NCBI GenBank assembly: GCA_036172665.1
Contig: CM069873.1
Span: forward strand, 49,880,001 to 49,944,000
Source of the DNA: Prosopocoilus inquinatus
Taxonomy: Eukaryota > Arthropoda > Insecta > Coleoptera > Lucanidae
Direction of reading: 5' to 3'
DNA length: 64,000 nucleotides
In this document: in pieces, positions 10,646-21,093 of the stretch
Layout of the letters: every line of letters starts with the position of its first letter
Position numbering within the stretch: position 1 is the first letter of the stretch
Position numbers and translations under genes: made by a program
Notes under the pieces: generated by a model
The model's database searches: none
What the model saw: only the letters and a program-made list of their open reading frames with translations
What the model was told of the DNA's origin: nothing

Positions 10646-11623
10646 ATGGATATTAGAAGCCAAATTCAGCCAATTAACTTAAAAGGAAATTTAGCTGAAG
10701 TATGGCAGGGTTGGATTCAACGTTTTGAAATTTATTCAACGGCAACTGAATTAGATAGCAAACCGGAAGAAACCCAATGTGCTCAGCTGCTACACTGCAT
10801 GGATGAGGACGCCATTGCAATCTATAACACGTTCGTTTTCGCTGAGGACGAAATAAATAAAATTAACCTATTGAAAGAAAAATTCAAAAACTACTTCACG
10901 CCTAAAAAGAATTTAACATTAGAACGATACCAATTCTTTACATCACGTCAAGAACAAGGACAGAAGATAGAACAGTTCGTCACAGAATTAAAAAATAAAG
11001 CAAATCAATGTGAATTTGGACACACAGGGCTGAAAAATGACCTAATTAAAACAATGATAATAATTGGCATAAAGGACGAAGAACTACGAGGAAAACGGTT
11101 TGAAAATGAAGATAAAACAATCGACAAGGTCATTGAATGTTGTATAGTAACAGAAAATTCTAGACACCACTTAAAAATGATGCAGGATAAGGAAGGATTT
11201 AACAATACAAATGAAACAAAAGAAATAGATGCAATTGAGAAGAAAAAATCAGCAAAACGGCAAGAGCGAACACAATTTCAACGACGCCAATGTTCGTCAT
11301 CAAGGGCAAACAAAAACTACAGGACCAGCAGACGTACCTCAAATGCAAGTACTAGTACAAATACTACAAAACCGCATGCTACAGGTAAAATAATTAAACA
11401 ATGTAGTAGATGTGGATATGATCATCTCATAAATCAATGTCCAGCTTATGGGAAATCATGTAATATTTGTAATATGAAAAATCATTTTTCTATTGTTTGT
11501 AAGAACAGAAACAAAAGGATTAATCAAATCAATCAAGATAGAGAAGGAATGTTGGTTATAGACAAAATCTATTCAACAAATGATTATAATTACTGCATGA
11601 TAAATTTATTTATCAACAAATAA
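10646..11623 (+). CDS. gag: Gypsy element A Gag
   Basis: Opens MDIRSQIQPINLKGNLAEVW and stays open for 325 codons. Residues 1-190 resemble the Gag of the second element (25605-26405) with shared blocks such as ATELDSKPEETQCAQLLH and CEFG. Near residue 250 are two zinc knuckles, CSRCGYDHLINQC and CNICNMKNHFSIVC, with the CX2CX3-4HX4C spacing of a nucleocapsid. Gag would build the virus-like particle and bind the element RNA. The basic linker before the knuckles (KKKSAKRQERTQ) fits RNA binding. Intact although the downstream pol is broken. Confidence 0.88.
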   Translation: MDIRSQIQPINLKGNLAEVWQGWIQRFEIYSTATELDSKPEETQCAQLLHCMDEDAIAIYNTFVFAEDEINKINLLKEKFKNYFTPKKNLTLERYQFFTSRQEQGQKIEQFVTELKNKANQCEFGHTGLKNDLIKTMIIIGIKDEELRGKRFENEDKTIDKVIECCIVTENSRHHLKMMQDKEGFNNTNETKEIDAIEKKKSAKRQERTQFQRRQCSSSRANKNYRTSRRTSNASTSTNTTKPHATGKIIKQCSRCGYDHLINQCPAYGKSCNICNMKNHFSIVCKNRNKRINQINQDREGMLVIDKIYSTNDYNYCMINLFINK

Positions 11624-11629
11624 TCAAAC

Positions 11630-13784
11630 ATATCTGTAAATTTTAAAGTTGACACAGGTGCTAGTGTAAATCTCATTTCTTTACATCATTTAAATGCATG
11701 TGAATTTAATTTAAAGAAAATTCAAAGATTTAATGAAAATTTATCTACCTACATGGGTGAAAAAGTAGCCATTATCGGAAAATGTTACTTAGATTTAAGA
11801 TTTAAAAGCAAATATTTATCAAAAATTGAATTTTATGTTGTAAAAGAACAAAAAAAGTCTATCTTAGGATTAAACTGCTGTATAGAATTAGTTATACTTA
11901 CTTTGCACAAGCAGGTAAATTTAAAAAGGGTTAATTTAATAAATAATTAAAATAATTGTCACAATTTAATAGAGCAGTACAAACATGTATTCAAAGGCAT
12001 TGGCAAAATAAACAAACCATATCATATTTAATTAAAGGATAATAGTACACCTGTTGTAAATCCTGTGAGAAATGTGCCTTTTGCACTTCAAAATCAATTT
12101 AAAGTTTGTCTTGATGAACTGGTAAAATCAAATATAATTGAAAAAGTAAATGGCAGTTCAGACTGGGTTAACTCCTTTGTCTTAGTCAAGAAGCATGATA
12201 ATTCTTTACGCATCTGTCTAGATCCAAAAAACTTAAACGAAGCCATTAAAGACTCTAAATACAAGCTTCCTAATACAGATGAAATCTCTTCTAAATTAAC
12301 TGGTTCCACAGTATTCACAAGACTAGATGCAACAAATGGGTTTTGGGCTATTCCCTTGGATGAGGAATCTAGTAAACTGTGTACTTTTGGGACACCATTT
12401 GGCCGGTATAAATTTTTAAGAATGCCATTCGGAATAAAAATTGCAAGTGAAGTTTTTCAAGAATGCATTTCTAACATATTTTCAATTAATGGAGTAGAGA
12501 TCTATATTGATGACATTTTAGTACATGGCAAGACGAAAGAAGAACATGATAATAAACTGCAACAAGTTTTCGAAATTGCTTCAAAAAATAACATAAAATT
12601 CAATTTCTAGAAATGTCAATTTGGCTTAGAGGAAGTAAAGTATTTAGGTTTTAAATTTCCTAAAAATGGTATCTCAATTGATGCAGAAAAAGTTGAAGCA
12701 ATTCAAAAAATGCCTCCTCCAAAAAATAAAAAAGAAATGGAGATTTTCTTAGGCATGATCACATATGTTAGTATATTTATAAAAAAATCTATCAGAATTA
12801 ACTAAATACTTATTTTGTTTGGAGTGAACATGAATATAAAGCTTTTCAAAAAATAAAGTCATTAATCATATCTGAGCCAACACTACAATATTTCGATCCA
12901 AGTAAACCTACTACAATTTCGGCGGATGCTTCAAAACATGGAATAGGGGCCGTATTGCTCCAAAATAATTATCCATGTGCATATGCGTCAAAAGCTGTGA
13001 CAGATACCCAACGCAGGTATGCACAGATAGAAAAGAGCTACTCGCAATTTGTTTTGGCCTTCAAAAATTTTATCAATACGCCTATAGTAGACAAACTACG
13101 GTGGAAACTGATCACAAAGCTCTCATATCAATTTTCAAAAAACCACTAAGCTCCGCTCCAGCTAGATTACAACGTATGATTTTATCATTACAAAAATTTG
13201 ATATTAAATTATTTTACAAACCAGGAAAAGACTTGATAATTGCAGGTGCTTTATCAAGAATCAATCTAGATAAACAACTAAATGAATTAAATTATGATGG
13301 TCAAATTTGCGTAATTCAATCAAAAATTGACATATCAAATGAAAGAACAAAACAATTGAAAATAGCAACTGAGAATGATGATGAATTGAGAATAATCAAA
13401 TATTATATAGAAAATGATTGGCCAAGAAGTTTAAACAAAACTCCAAGTAATTTAAAACATTACTACAAATTGAAATCACAAATAACTTCAAAAGAAGGCC
13501 TAATCTATCTTGGTCAGAAAGTTATAATTCCTAAATTATGGCGTAACAAAATTTTGTCTGATATTCACACTGGTCATTTAGGAATAAAGATATGCGTTGC
13601 TAGGGCAAATTGTGCTGTTTATTGGCCTAACATTAAATCAGGTATTGAAAGAATAGTAAGTAAATGCGAAATCTTTAACAAATATGCTAATTCAAAAAGA
13701 AAAGAGCTGATGATTCCGCATACAATAATTGAGAAACCATGGCAACAAATAGGTACTGACATTTACGAACTATATGGACAATAA
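11630..13784 (+). pseudogene. pol: Gypsy element A Pol, broken (protease, RT, RNase H, part integrase)
   Basis: Protease begins at about 11645 with DTGASVNLIS. RT runs 12065-12650 with LVKKHDNSLRICLDPKNLN, PFGRYKFLRMPFG and catalytic YIDDILVHG. A stop follows NFN at 12608, and there is an indel near 12790. RNase H spans about 12900-13200, with the TDHKALISIF motif retained. The integrase zinc-binding HHCC part (HTGHLGIKICVARANCAVYW) follows, and the frame stops at 13782 just after GTDIYELYGQ. No catalytic integrase core or 3' LTR is present, so the copy is 3'-truncated. Very similar in order and sequence to the element at 25430-29855. Confidence 0.88.
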
Positions 13785-13996
13785 ACGTTTATTACTGGTT
13801 TATCATTTATCAGATTTATTGGTAATTGACATACGTATTTTAAACTTAATAAAGAAACGTAGTAATATAAGTTTATGAATACGTTTAAAAGTAACAAATG
13901 AAATACGTCTAAAACTTGTATCCAAAAAACGTTGAGCTGTGGTTAATCATAAACGTTGATATTTGTTAGTCGTAAAACGTGTTATATACGTTGTTT

Positions 13997-14116
13997 AAAT
14001 ATCTGTATTAAAGGTATCTTAAATATCTATATTAAAGGTATCTTAAATATCTATATTATAGGTATCTTAAATATCTATATTATAAGTATCTTAAATACCT
14101 ATATTATAGGTATATT
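13997..14116 (+). repeat. Minisatellite, five 24-bp units
   Basis: Units start at 13997, 14021, 14045, 14069 and 14093, with consensus close to AAATATCTATATTA then (A/T)AGGTATCTT. Each unit differs by one to three bases. Because 24 is a multiple of three it stays open in one frame and yields a repetitive I-L-N-I-Y-I peptide, which is not a real gene. Confidence 0.9.
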
Positions 14117-14814
14117 AGTAGTAATAGGACTTTCGTATTGCCGATATCATGGATATATTCTCACCGCTGCAATTAATTGGTAGATAGCCACAACACTTAT
14201 GAATCGTTATCAATGTGCGAATTTATTGATTTGCAGTGATTCTTCTTAATCAACAATCTGAAGATATTCACTGCAGTTCAATATATTCCATGTCGAAAAC
14301 GATGCTCGAGTGTTGCGGTACCTACATATTTTTAAAATGTGCAGCGGTGATGTCAGCCGTACAAATGTTTTATCACCACCAAGTTGTCTGATAATTATCC
14401 TTTCAAGGAAAGTCATTCTTCTTGCTTTACTTTCGTAAACTATGTGAGACGTTAGTTTACTAAAGTACAACAGCAATAAAGCATCTGACGTCATTTCAAA
14501 AGTATAATCTGACGATCACGTTAGTAAATTTAAATTTCTCTTTATTGGACGAAAATTTATAAATTTAAATTTCTTACCTTGTTGTACCAAAAACATTGAA
14601 CGAGTTTAAATAAGTTGATACAGCGTTTTCGATTCACTCCACTAGTGCGAACTCAAAAGTATTTTTATATAACAGAATTGAAATGAGGTGTTACAGTAAG
14701 CTCCCCCTGAATAACCGAACATTAACGAGACGCCGGATACAAAACAAAGACCGCTGCACATCATGAAAGTATTTTATTGCATGAAAATATTACATATACG
14801 TATGTTAAGACCAG
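14117..14814. other. No gene recognised
   Basis: AT-rich single-copy sequence between the minisatellite and the 1.3 kb repeat. The short minus-strand frame at 14246-14494 has no recognisable product. Confidence 0.4.
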
Positions 14815-16133
14815 GGGGCCAGCGGGTGTTCCACCTAGATGGCAGTACTTGTGAAAGCATTCTACAATTTTTGTGGATATAAATCTCAAGAAGGAATAAT
14901 TTTTTTCCCAATTTTTAAAAGTGTTATGTTTCTTCATAAATCATAAAGGTTTTCTGAAAATAGTATAAAATTTGATTGATATTTAATATGATTAATTCAA
15001 TAATTAAATTGTCAATATGTAACTTTTTTTTCAACAAAATTCGAAAAACAAATTATCACACGACGTCAATAAATGCATTTAAAACCATTATCTGCAATAT
15101 GAGGAAGTTATCTCGTGTAATTACGACATTAAATAGATTTTAAATGTCGATTGTGGTGGTTCGAAGAGGCACTAAAACAATTTTCTCCAGAATAGTTCAG
15201 TCCTTCTCCAAATGAGGGCGCTCTTGTAACTGCTTTTCAAAGTCCCTATCTATGCCTATTAAGCTATTATGCATAATTCTTAATTAAGGGTGTGCGTCAA
15301 CAAATTTTTCTCAAATGATAGTTTTCAGACATCGATAATATCGATTATTTATTCAATATCAATAGTTTTTATTTTTCCTATCAGTATTTTATAATAAATT
15401 TGAATATTGGTATTCTTGTACAGTCCCACTCCCAATGTACAGGGTATTTTTTTATATTTTGCGCCCTATCTAGAAGCTTTATTTTAGGAACCACAGAAAA
15501 ACTTTAAATACAAAAGTTATACGTTTTTATACCTATTATTTTGTAGAGTTATCACTAGAAACAAAAGTGCTTTTTCATCTTATGAAACAAGATATAGGGT
15601 GTTCCATTTCAAAAAATTAAAGTTGGTATTTTTTCTCCACTTTGCGCTGCGCATTTGTTTCTTGTTATAACTCTAAAAGATAATAGACATGAAGCCCTAC
15701 TACTTTTGCATTTAAAGTTTATCTCTGGCTCCTAAAATAAAGTCTCTAGGTAGGATGCAAAATATAAAAAAAACCTGTACATTTATAATACTTACTTGCA
15801 ATTTGGAATTTCAGTTATTATTACATCCTCAAAACGTTCCATGTCCGCATCGTAAAATATTTGAGGAGTATTGGCATTTGAGGTGCTGTAACAGTGACAA
15901 GTTTATTTAGAAAACTTTTTTATAAAAACAAAATAGTGCAGAAAATACTAGGTAATTTGAGAATCTTATCTTGGCTCACTCTCGTTAAATGCACAGAACA
16001 TTTTCTTGTTCTCCAAATGTATTTCATTGATTTTGCTTTTTTATTTTTTTTTTCGGCCGTTTTGCGTACGTTCTGCCCATTGTAAAAGCACAATAATACA
16101 ACACACCACCAAAATTATTGGAAAAAAAAACAG
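14815..16133. repeat. 1.3 kb interspersed repeat, copy 2
   Basis: Near-identical to 4335-5673 in the same orientation, including the internal foldback element. Its right end (GGAAAAAAAAACAG) abuts the retrozyme at 16131. The flanks differ from copy 1 on both sides, so these are separate insertions of one family or a local duplication. Confidence 0.85.
15438..15779. mobile_element. Foldback MITE with TA ends, copy 2
   Basis: Same element as at 4969: TA-CAGGGTATTTT at the left and AAAACCTG-TA at the right, with complementary arms. About 20 bp shorter than copy 1 because of the indel in its centre. Confidence 0.7.
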
Positions 16134-16655
16134 ATAAAATAGCGACATCTTACTATCGCTTTTTGACCTGACATTGCAGTAGGGTAGACAAATTGAAGCG
16201 GGATTTGCTCCTAATAAGTCCCCCATGCAAAGCGGCCATGAGAACCTCGAGCAGCCTCTGGACAGCTGTTTCAGCCCTGCTTGGGGCTTCTTCAGCAGAA
16301 ACGTAGCTCGACATTCCCACTGCAAACAAAAACGACTTGTCCAATTTATTCGCAATTGCGATGTAAGAGTGATGAACAGACAAACTAGCGACATCTTACG
16401 ATCGCTTTTTGACCTGTCATTGCAGTAGGATAGACAAATTGAAGCGGGATTTGCTCCTAATATATATATAATAAGTCCCCCAAACGATTTGCACAAAATT
16501 TTTCTAAAAATTTTCATTATGCTTTGATAGCAAGCATGGCCGCCTTACATGGGGGACTTATTAGGAGCAAATCCCGCTTCAATTTGTCTATCCTACTGCA
16601 ATGTCAGGTCAAAAAGCGATAGTAAGATGTCGCTATTTTATCTGTTCATAAAATT
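16131..16655. mobile_element. Palindromic hammerhead retrozyme-like insertion, copy 2
   Basis: Ends are inverted repeats of each other: CAGATAAAATAGCGACATCT at the left and its complement at the right. The left arm reads on the minus strand to about 16481; the right arm (about 16482-16655) reads on the plus strand and lacks the ribozyme. Compared with copy 1, about 65 nt are missing next to the ribozyme (junction near 16240), and a (TA)n expansion sits at 16460-16470. It separates the 1.3 kb repeat from the Maverick. No matching target duplication was found. Confidence 0.8.
16247..16311 (-). ncRNA. Type I hammerhead ribozyme
   Basis: Identical in core and helices to the copies at 382-446 and 864-928: TCGAGC/GCTCGA outer helix I, CTGAAGA, AGCCC-GGGCT helix II, GAAA, ACAGCTGT and GTC. 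Every pairing partner is kept although the surrounding element is rearranged. Confidence 0.85.
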
Positions 16656-16656
16656 T

Positions 16657-16870
16657 ATTGTTCGTTTCATCGACATTAGGAATTGCATTGAACGAATAAA
16701 AATCACTAAGTCCGAGAACGTACAACTTTTCATTATCTAATGTAATTGGTGGATATATTTGAGCTGACAACACAGATTCTTTTCCTGATAACGTGAACGT
16801 AAACGAACACATTTCACTAGGTTGAAGGTTATCAAACGAATGAAAAACAAGACGTCATTAACTTAGTATT
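16657..16870 (-). pseudogene. Maverick capsid-like protein, N-terminal fragment
   Basis: Minus-strand reading contains SGKESVLSAQIYPPITLD and YVLGLSDFYSFNAIPNVDET, resembling the N-terminal part of a jelly-roll capsid-like protein conserved in insect Mavericks (pattern: PPI-LD, LGL-DF-TYNSIPNV, NNKF). It may be the minor (penton-like) capsid, but I cannot tell which capsid it is from this piece. The rest is cut off by the retrozyme at 16655. Confidence 0.55.
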
Positions 16871-16929
16871 TATTTAATTAGAAAGAAATGATAAACGTAA
16901 TTGACCACAATTAGAACTGTTATAAGTTT

Positions 16930-17235
16930 GATATGAACTATGATTATAAAAAATTTTACACCGCACCCTCGAATTAAAATACGCTGAGATTTTCCCAGGT
17001 GGTTTTAAATTTCCAAAACTGTCGAAGTAAATCACTTGAGATTCATTTTTCTTATAGGCTGTCTAATGAGTACCGGGACCATTTGCACTGTCCAAATTAA
17101 TTATTCTTCTTTCATTTTTTCCATTTTTTAAGTAATGCATCCCTCATAAAGACACCTCTGAAATGTGGAATTTTCATGATTTGTGCACATTTTTCTAAAT
17201 CAATGTTAGTCATCGGTCGATTTTGTGGAATTTTT
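16930..17235 (-). pseudogene. Maverick adenain-like maturation protease, nonsense-mutated
   Basis: Starts MTNIDLEKC near 17213 and shows IPHFRGVFMRDALL, then NLDSANGPGTH and YFDSFGNLKPP. These are the conserved blocks of the Maverick/adenovirus-type cysteine protease; the GTH histidine and the FDSFG aspartate region are catalytic in the family. A stop codon at 17063-17065 lies directly after that histidine where Trp is usual, and a frameshift separates the first block near 17110. The protease would process capsid proteins during particle maturation. Inactive here. Confidence 0.75.
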
Positions 17236-17249
17236 AATTTTTCTTTTTT

Positions 17250-17471
17250 TTAATGATGATCGTAAAAAAGTCCAAGCCCAGTTTTGTGTGGTTTCAAATA
17301 TAATCCTTTGCCCATTGCTATCGCTTCCATCGATTTATTATGACGTTGTGATTCTTTCAATTGCTCTTTCACGTCTCTCGCTTCGTTTACTGCTTTTATG
17401 ATTCGACTCGTTCCGCTAGCTAGAGCTCCTAAAGCGCCGATACCAGCAAAAATTGGTATCAAAAGTAACAC
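17250..17471 (-). CDS. Maverick PX-like small protein
   Basis: 73 residues with a hydrophobic N-terminal segment (LLLIPIFAGIGALGALASG), probably a membrane helix, and a C-terminal motif KGLYLKPHKTGLGLFYD. The L-L-P-K-TGLGL ending is a recurring feature of a small Maverick structural protein, the PX type. It follows the protease on the same strand. Probably an N-terminally shortened copy. Function unproven. Confidence 0.55.
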   Translation of the reverse strand: MLLLIPIFAGIGALGALASGTSRIIKAVNEARDVKEQLKESQRHNKSMEAIAMGKGLYLKPHKTGLGLFYDHH

Positions 17472-17532
17472 TCCTCCTGTTTTAGGAATTTTAACTATGC
17501 GCTTGAATGGTTTTATTTTATTTTTAAATTTC

Positions 17533-18340
17533 TTAGATAAATTTAAAAGCTATTTTAACTGCATTATTTAGAGTGCTTGGTTTTCTTATAAGCACTCGTT
17601 TCTTTATTTGCTCGATTACTTTCGAAAGAGGCACTTTCTTATTCTTTGTTTTAGTTTTCTCGTTTAATTTTGCCATCTTTAGTGTTTGAATTTTAGTTAC
17701 ATACTGAAGTAATACTTTTATCCTCGCGCAATTTATTAAAATAAATTTCATGCGATTCACGTTTTCTTTTAGCACAATTTTCTAGGGTGTCATCATCTTC
17801 ATCATCAATAGTTAATTTTCTTTTCAGTGTAACAGGATCACTTAGATTTATTTTTATTTTTTTAGATTCAAAGTCATCGTTATTGTCTACATATAATTTT
17901 CTCTTTTGAGACACGTATGGTTTCATCGGAAAGTCATCAGCAATATCTATCTCCATTTTTGGTTCTTCATTTTTTTCCCTTAGTTCTTTCACATTCTTAT
18001 TCTGTATTGATTTGTTTTGACTTCTTGAATTTATATTGATTTTTTAAGTTCAAAGTTATCGTTGTCGTCTGTTCTCTTTTCAACTTTGTAAGGTTTCATT
18101 GGGTAATCATCGGTAATATCTACATCCATTTTATCACTTATATTAATTTTATTTTTATTCCGTGCAGTAAGTTTTTGTTTCACGACATCCTTATTCTTTT
18201 TCTGAACTGATTCGATTTGATTTTGTTTTAAAACTCTTATACTTTCTTTAATGTTTTCAACAGAAGATTTTGTTACGTTTTTATTTTTTCTAATTTTTTT
18301 TAAACATTTTTAATAATTTGTTTTCATCTTTAATCCTAAT
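17533..18340 (-). pseudogene. Maverick-associated basic/acidic hypothetical protein, broken
   Basis: Two overlapping frames (17992-17693 and 17775-17533), plus more similar sequence up to 18340, encode a Lys- and Asp-rich low-complexity protein. A motif like DDFPMKPYVSQKRKL occurs twice (near 17930 and again near 18110 as a diverged copy), suggesting an internal repeat. Not recognised beyond its position between the PX-like and PLA2-like genes. Frameshifted. Confidence 0.4.
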
Positions 18341-18660
18341 CCTAATTTTACTTTGGCTTTCATGGCACCTGCTACTCCTAATGCAGTCGTTTTTTCACCC
18401 CACGAAGCGTCTTTAGATCGAAATCGTTCCATTGCACTCTTATATAACATTATCTGCCACATGTCTACGTGTTATATCTCTTTCTTGAGAATATGCTATG
18501 TCGTGCTCCTTGCAAGCTTCATCCAAGCCGTTTATACCGGTGTCACCGCGTGCCAGACGTTCTTGAAGTTTAGTACCGGATCCGCAGGTATGTGTAGTTC
18601 GAATGGTAAATTATTGATAGCCGTATTTAATAATCCGTCTCCTATATAACACTTCATTCT
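18340..18660 (-). pseudogene. Phospholipase A2-like domain protein of the Maverick
   Basis: Minus-strand reading gives a Gly-rich calcium-loop-like stretch (CGSGTKLQERLARGDTGIN), then LDEACKEHDIAYSQ with the catalytic His-Asp pair, then RDITRRHVAD. This is the parvovirus VP1-type PLA2 signature (GPGT-L, D-GIN-LD-ACK-HD-AY). In parvoviruses the domain breaches the endosomal membrane; several insect Mavericks carry one too. Frame is interrupted near 18450 and 18600. The plus-strand frame over it is a shadow. Confidence 0.7.
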
Positions 18661-18716
18661 AATAATATACCATGTGATTTTTTAAACGACAATTCTCTAA
18701 CTGAATATACATTCAA

Positions 18717-19455
18717 ATGTTGAGACTATTTCATAACATTTCTTACGTGACGCTCCATCTATCTAGCAATATGAGATTAGTTAAACAAAAAACAACTTTA
18801 AACATTGAAAATAATGATAGTTTTGAAGGGGAACGTTTTAAGAGACACGGTGTATTATTTCCATCAACCTTGAGATGTATCATCGTAGGTCCATCGAATT
18901 GTGGGAAAACAAACCTTATAATTAACTTGATCGAACATCAAAATTGTTTAGCATTTGAGAACATATACGTCTACTCGAAATCTTTAAATCAACCGAAGTG
19001 TTTATTTAGAAGAGCTACTGAAACCAATGAAGGGTATAGGTTATTCTGCGTACAATGCAGTACAATACTTCCACCTTCGGAAGCTAAATCTAATTCTATT
19101 TTTATTTTCGATGATGTTGCGTGCAACAATCAAGATATTATTAGGGAATATTTCAGTGTGGGTAGACATACTTATGTACATTGATTCGTTTTATCTTTCT
19201 CAAACATATGCTAAAGTACCAAAGCATCTGATTAGAGACAATGCAAATGCACTCATACTTTTCAAGCAAGATGACTTAAATTTGAAACACGTTTACAACG
19301 ATCACGTGGGCACTGACATGAATTTCGATAAATTTAAAGATATTTGTTCTCTCTGTTGGAAAAGTGAACCGTACGAATTCGTAACCATTTTTAAAGATAA
19401 TCGAATGGACGATGGAAGATATAGGAAAGGATTTGATCAGTATATATATCTCTGA
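18717..19455 (+). pseudogene. Maverick packaging ATPase (FtsK/HerA type), one frameshift
   Basis: Starts near 18717 or at the internal Met at 18771. Walker A is GPSNCGKT (about 18891-18914) and Walker B is IFIFDDVACNN (about 19095-19127). The frame ends at 19184 after GRHTYVH, but the family continues in another frame with IDSFYLSQTYAKVPKHLIRD and GRYRKGFDQ to 19455. A single-base shift near 19160-19185 explains this. The enzyme pumps the genome into capsids. Divergent from the minus-strand morphogenesis genes. Confidence 0.82.
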
Positions 19456-19513
19456 CGAACTTAAGTGGTAGTTATTAAAGTTTAAAATATCATACGAACC
19501 GTTACTTCTCAAG

Positions 19514-20484
19514 ATGACCGATAAATGTACGAAACAAAAACTTTTGCTAAAACGTAAAAGTATTCGAGAAAAATTAAACTATTTGAAACATGGCGAATTA
19601 ATTCAAGAAAAGATGTTCGATCCTATTACCAGGCATTTGAAAAATATCGAAAGCAAATTACAACCAAGAAGCGAAATTGAATTACCTAGCATTGATGTAA
19701 AACCTTCAACCTCACAACAACAGCAACAGCAACAACCGCAGCAAAAATATGATTTTAGAACTCCGAAACAAAATGATTTTGCAACTCCAAAAAGATATTC
19801 TTCTATAACTATAACTATAACGTAAACCGTCGTTGATGGACTTTGAAGGTGAAAATGATAAGTCAGAGAGATATAAAGCATCTATTTTAGAAAGAGTTGA
19901 ATCGGATGAAGAAGATTCACGATTTAGAGGTCTCGATGAGAAAGCCTACGTTGATTATTTGGAACAATATCATCCGTTACCTAGAAAATACATCAATGAT
20001 ATGTACACAGACGAGGAAAATAAAGAATTTGATCACAAATATGGAGTGAGACTCGATAAAAGTACTGAAAATTTAAGAATCGCTGACTCATCATTAAATC
20101 TCGATGGAGCTGACATAATTGTTAAAAAGAGAAAATACAAAGGTACTTCAGGTTTATATGAATTACTCTTTAAAAAATTCCCTGCAAATTACACCAAAGA
20201 AGACGCTAAAAATTATAGACAAATCATTCTTAGGACTAATACGCATCGACGAATCGAATAAACAGTATATGGTATATGGCAGTAGAATGCAAAAGTATAA
20301 AAATATTGTGGCTCCGTTAATTAACGACAGTAACACTACAGGTAGCGGATTATTGATGGAAGTGGCCGATAATAAAATTGACTACGTACACTGGGATGAT
20401 CCAAACAAGCTCGTTGATAGGTTAAGGTTATTGTTAGCCTCGCAAGCAACCGGTAATACGAGCCACACGAATGAAATAAATTAA
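19514..20484 (+). pseudogene. Conserved Maverick hypothetical protein, frameshifted
   Basis: Three consecutive pieces: a basic coiled-coil-like N-terminus (KRKSIREKLNYLKHGE, 19514-19825, ending in a poly-Gln run); an acidic middle with GTSGLYELLFKKFPANYTKE and NYRQIILRTNTH; and, after a frameshift near 20250, VDYVHWDDPNKLVDRLRLLL ending at 20484. The GLYELLF and WDDPNELV-RLRLL blocks recur in Maverick/adintovirus proteins of unknown function in insects. At least two shifts (about 19825 and 20250). Confidence 0.7.
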
Positions 20485-20491
20485 AAACGAC

Positions 20492-20956
20492 ATGTTTAGA
20501 AACTTTAGTCTGCAAGGAAATTACAAGTGGATAAATTTATTAAAACGTGTCGTGGAAAAATACAACAAAAAGCACAGAACCATAGGTATGAAACCGATTG
20601 AAGTGGGGAAGAATAACGAAGAGAAATTATTAAATACCGTGTATAGCAAAATTAAATCAGTTGACCTCAAAAGTAAAAAATTCAGTGTCGATAAGAAATA
20701 TTTACCTAATTGGTCAACGGAAGTTTTTGCGATTCGAAAAGTACAACTAACAAATCCAATCACTCATTTATTAAAAGACGCAACTGGAAATGATATATTA
20801 GGAGGATTTTATAAAGAATAATTGCAAAAAGTAAAATATCCAGACGTTTATCTCGTGGAAAAAGTTTTAAAAAGAAATAAAAATAAAGTGTTCGTGAAAT
20901 GGATGGGTTTCAATAATAAACATAACAGTTGGATAGATAAGAGTAATATTGTGTAA
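20492..20956 (+). pseudogene. Maverick retroviral-type integrase, C-terminal part with chromodomain
   Basis: SLQGNYKWINLLKRVVEKYN and KHRTIGMKPIEV mark the end of the integrase core; LPNWSTEVFAIRKVQLTNP is the SH3-like linker. A stop at 20819-20821 interrupts the frame before the chromodomain (YLVEKVLKRNKNKVFVKWMGF, to 20956). The DDE catalytic half is missing and the preceding gene ends only 8 bases upstream, so an internal deletion removed it. Integrases of this type insert Mavericks with 6-bp target duplications. Confidence 0.82.
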
Positions 20957-21093
20957 CATAGCAATCGTTATCTATTAATGCTTCTGCGTACATATAGACG
21001 TATCAATAACTTCAATTTGTTAGTAAGAGGGTAGCAACGAACAAGAAAACTTTACACACACACGTGTTAATTCTTTGTTGAGAAACAGTAAAA

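Noticed and set aside
13956..14183. Open frame over the minisatellite
   Set aside because: The 24-bp unit is a multiple of three, so one frame stays open by chance. The peptide is a simple repeat.
14815..16133. Idea that the 1.3 kb repeats are terminal repeats of one large element spanning 4335-16133
   Set aside because: They are in direct orientation, and the interval holds unrelated, independently truncated P, hAT and Gypsy pieces. There is no primer site or target duplication at the outer ends.
18353..18649. Plus-strand open frame of 98 codons
   Set aside because: The minus strand reads as a PLA2-like domain with its catalytic motif, so the plus frame is a shadow.
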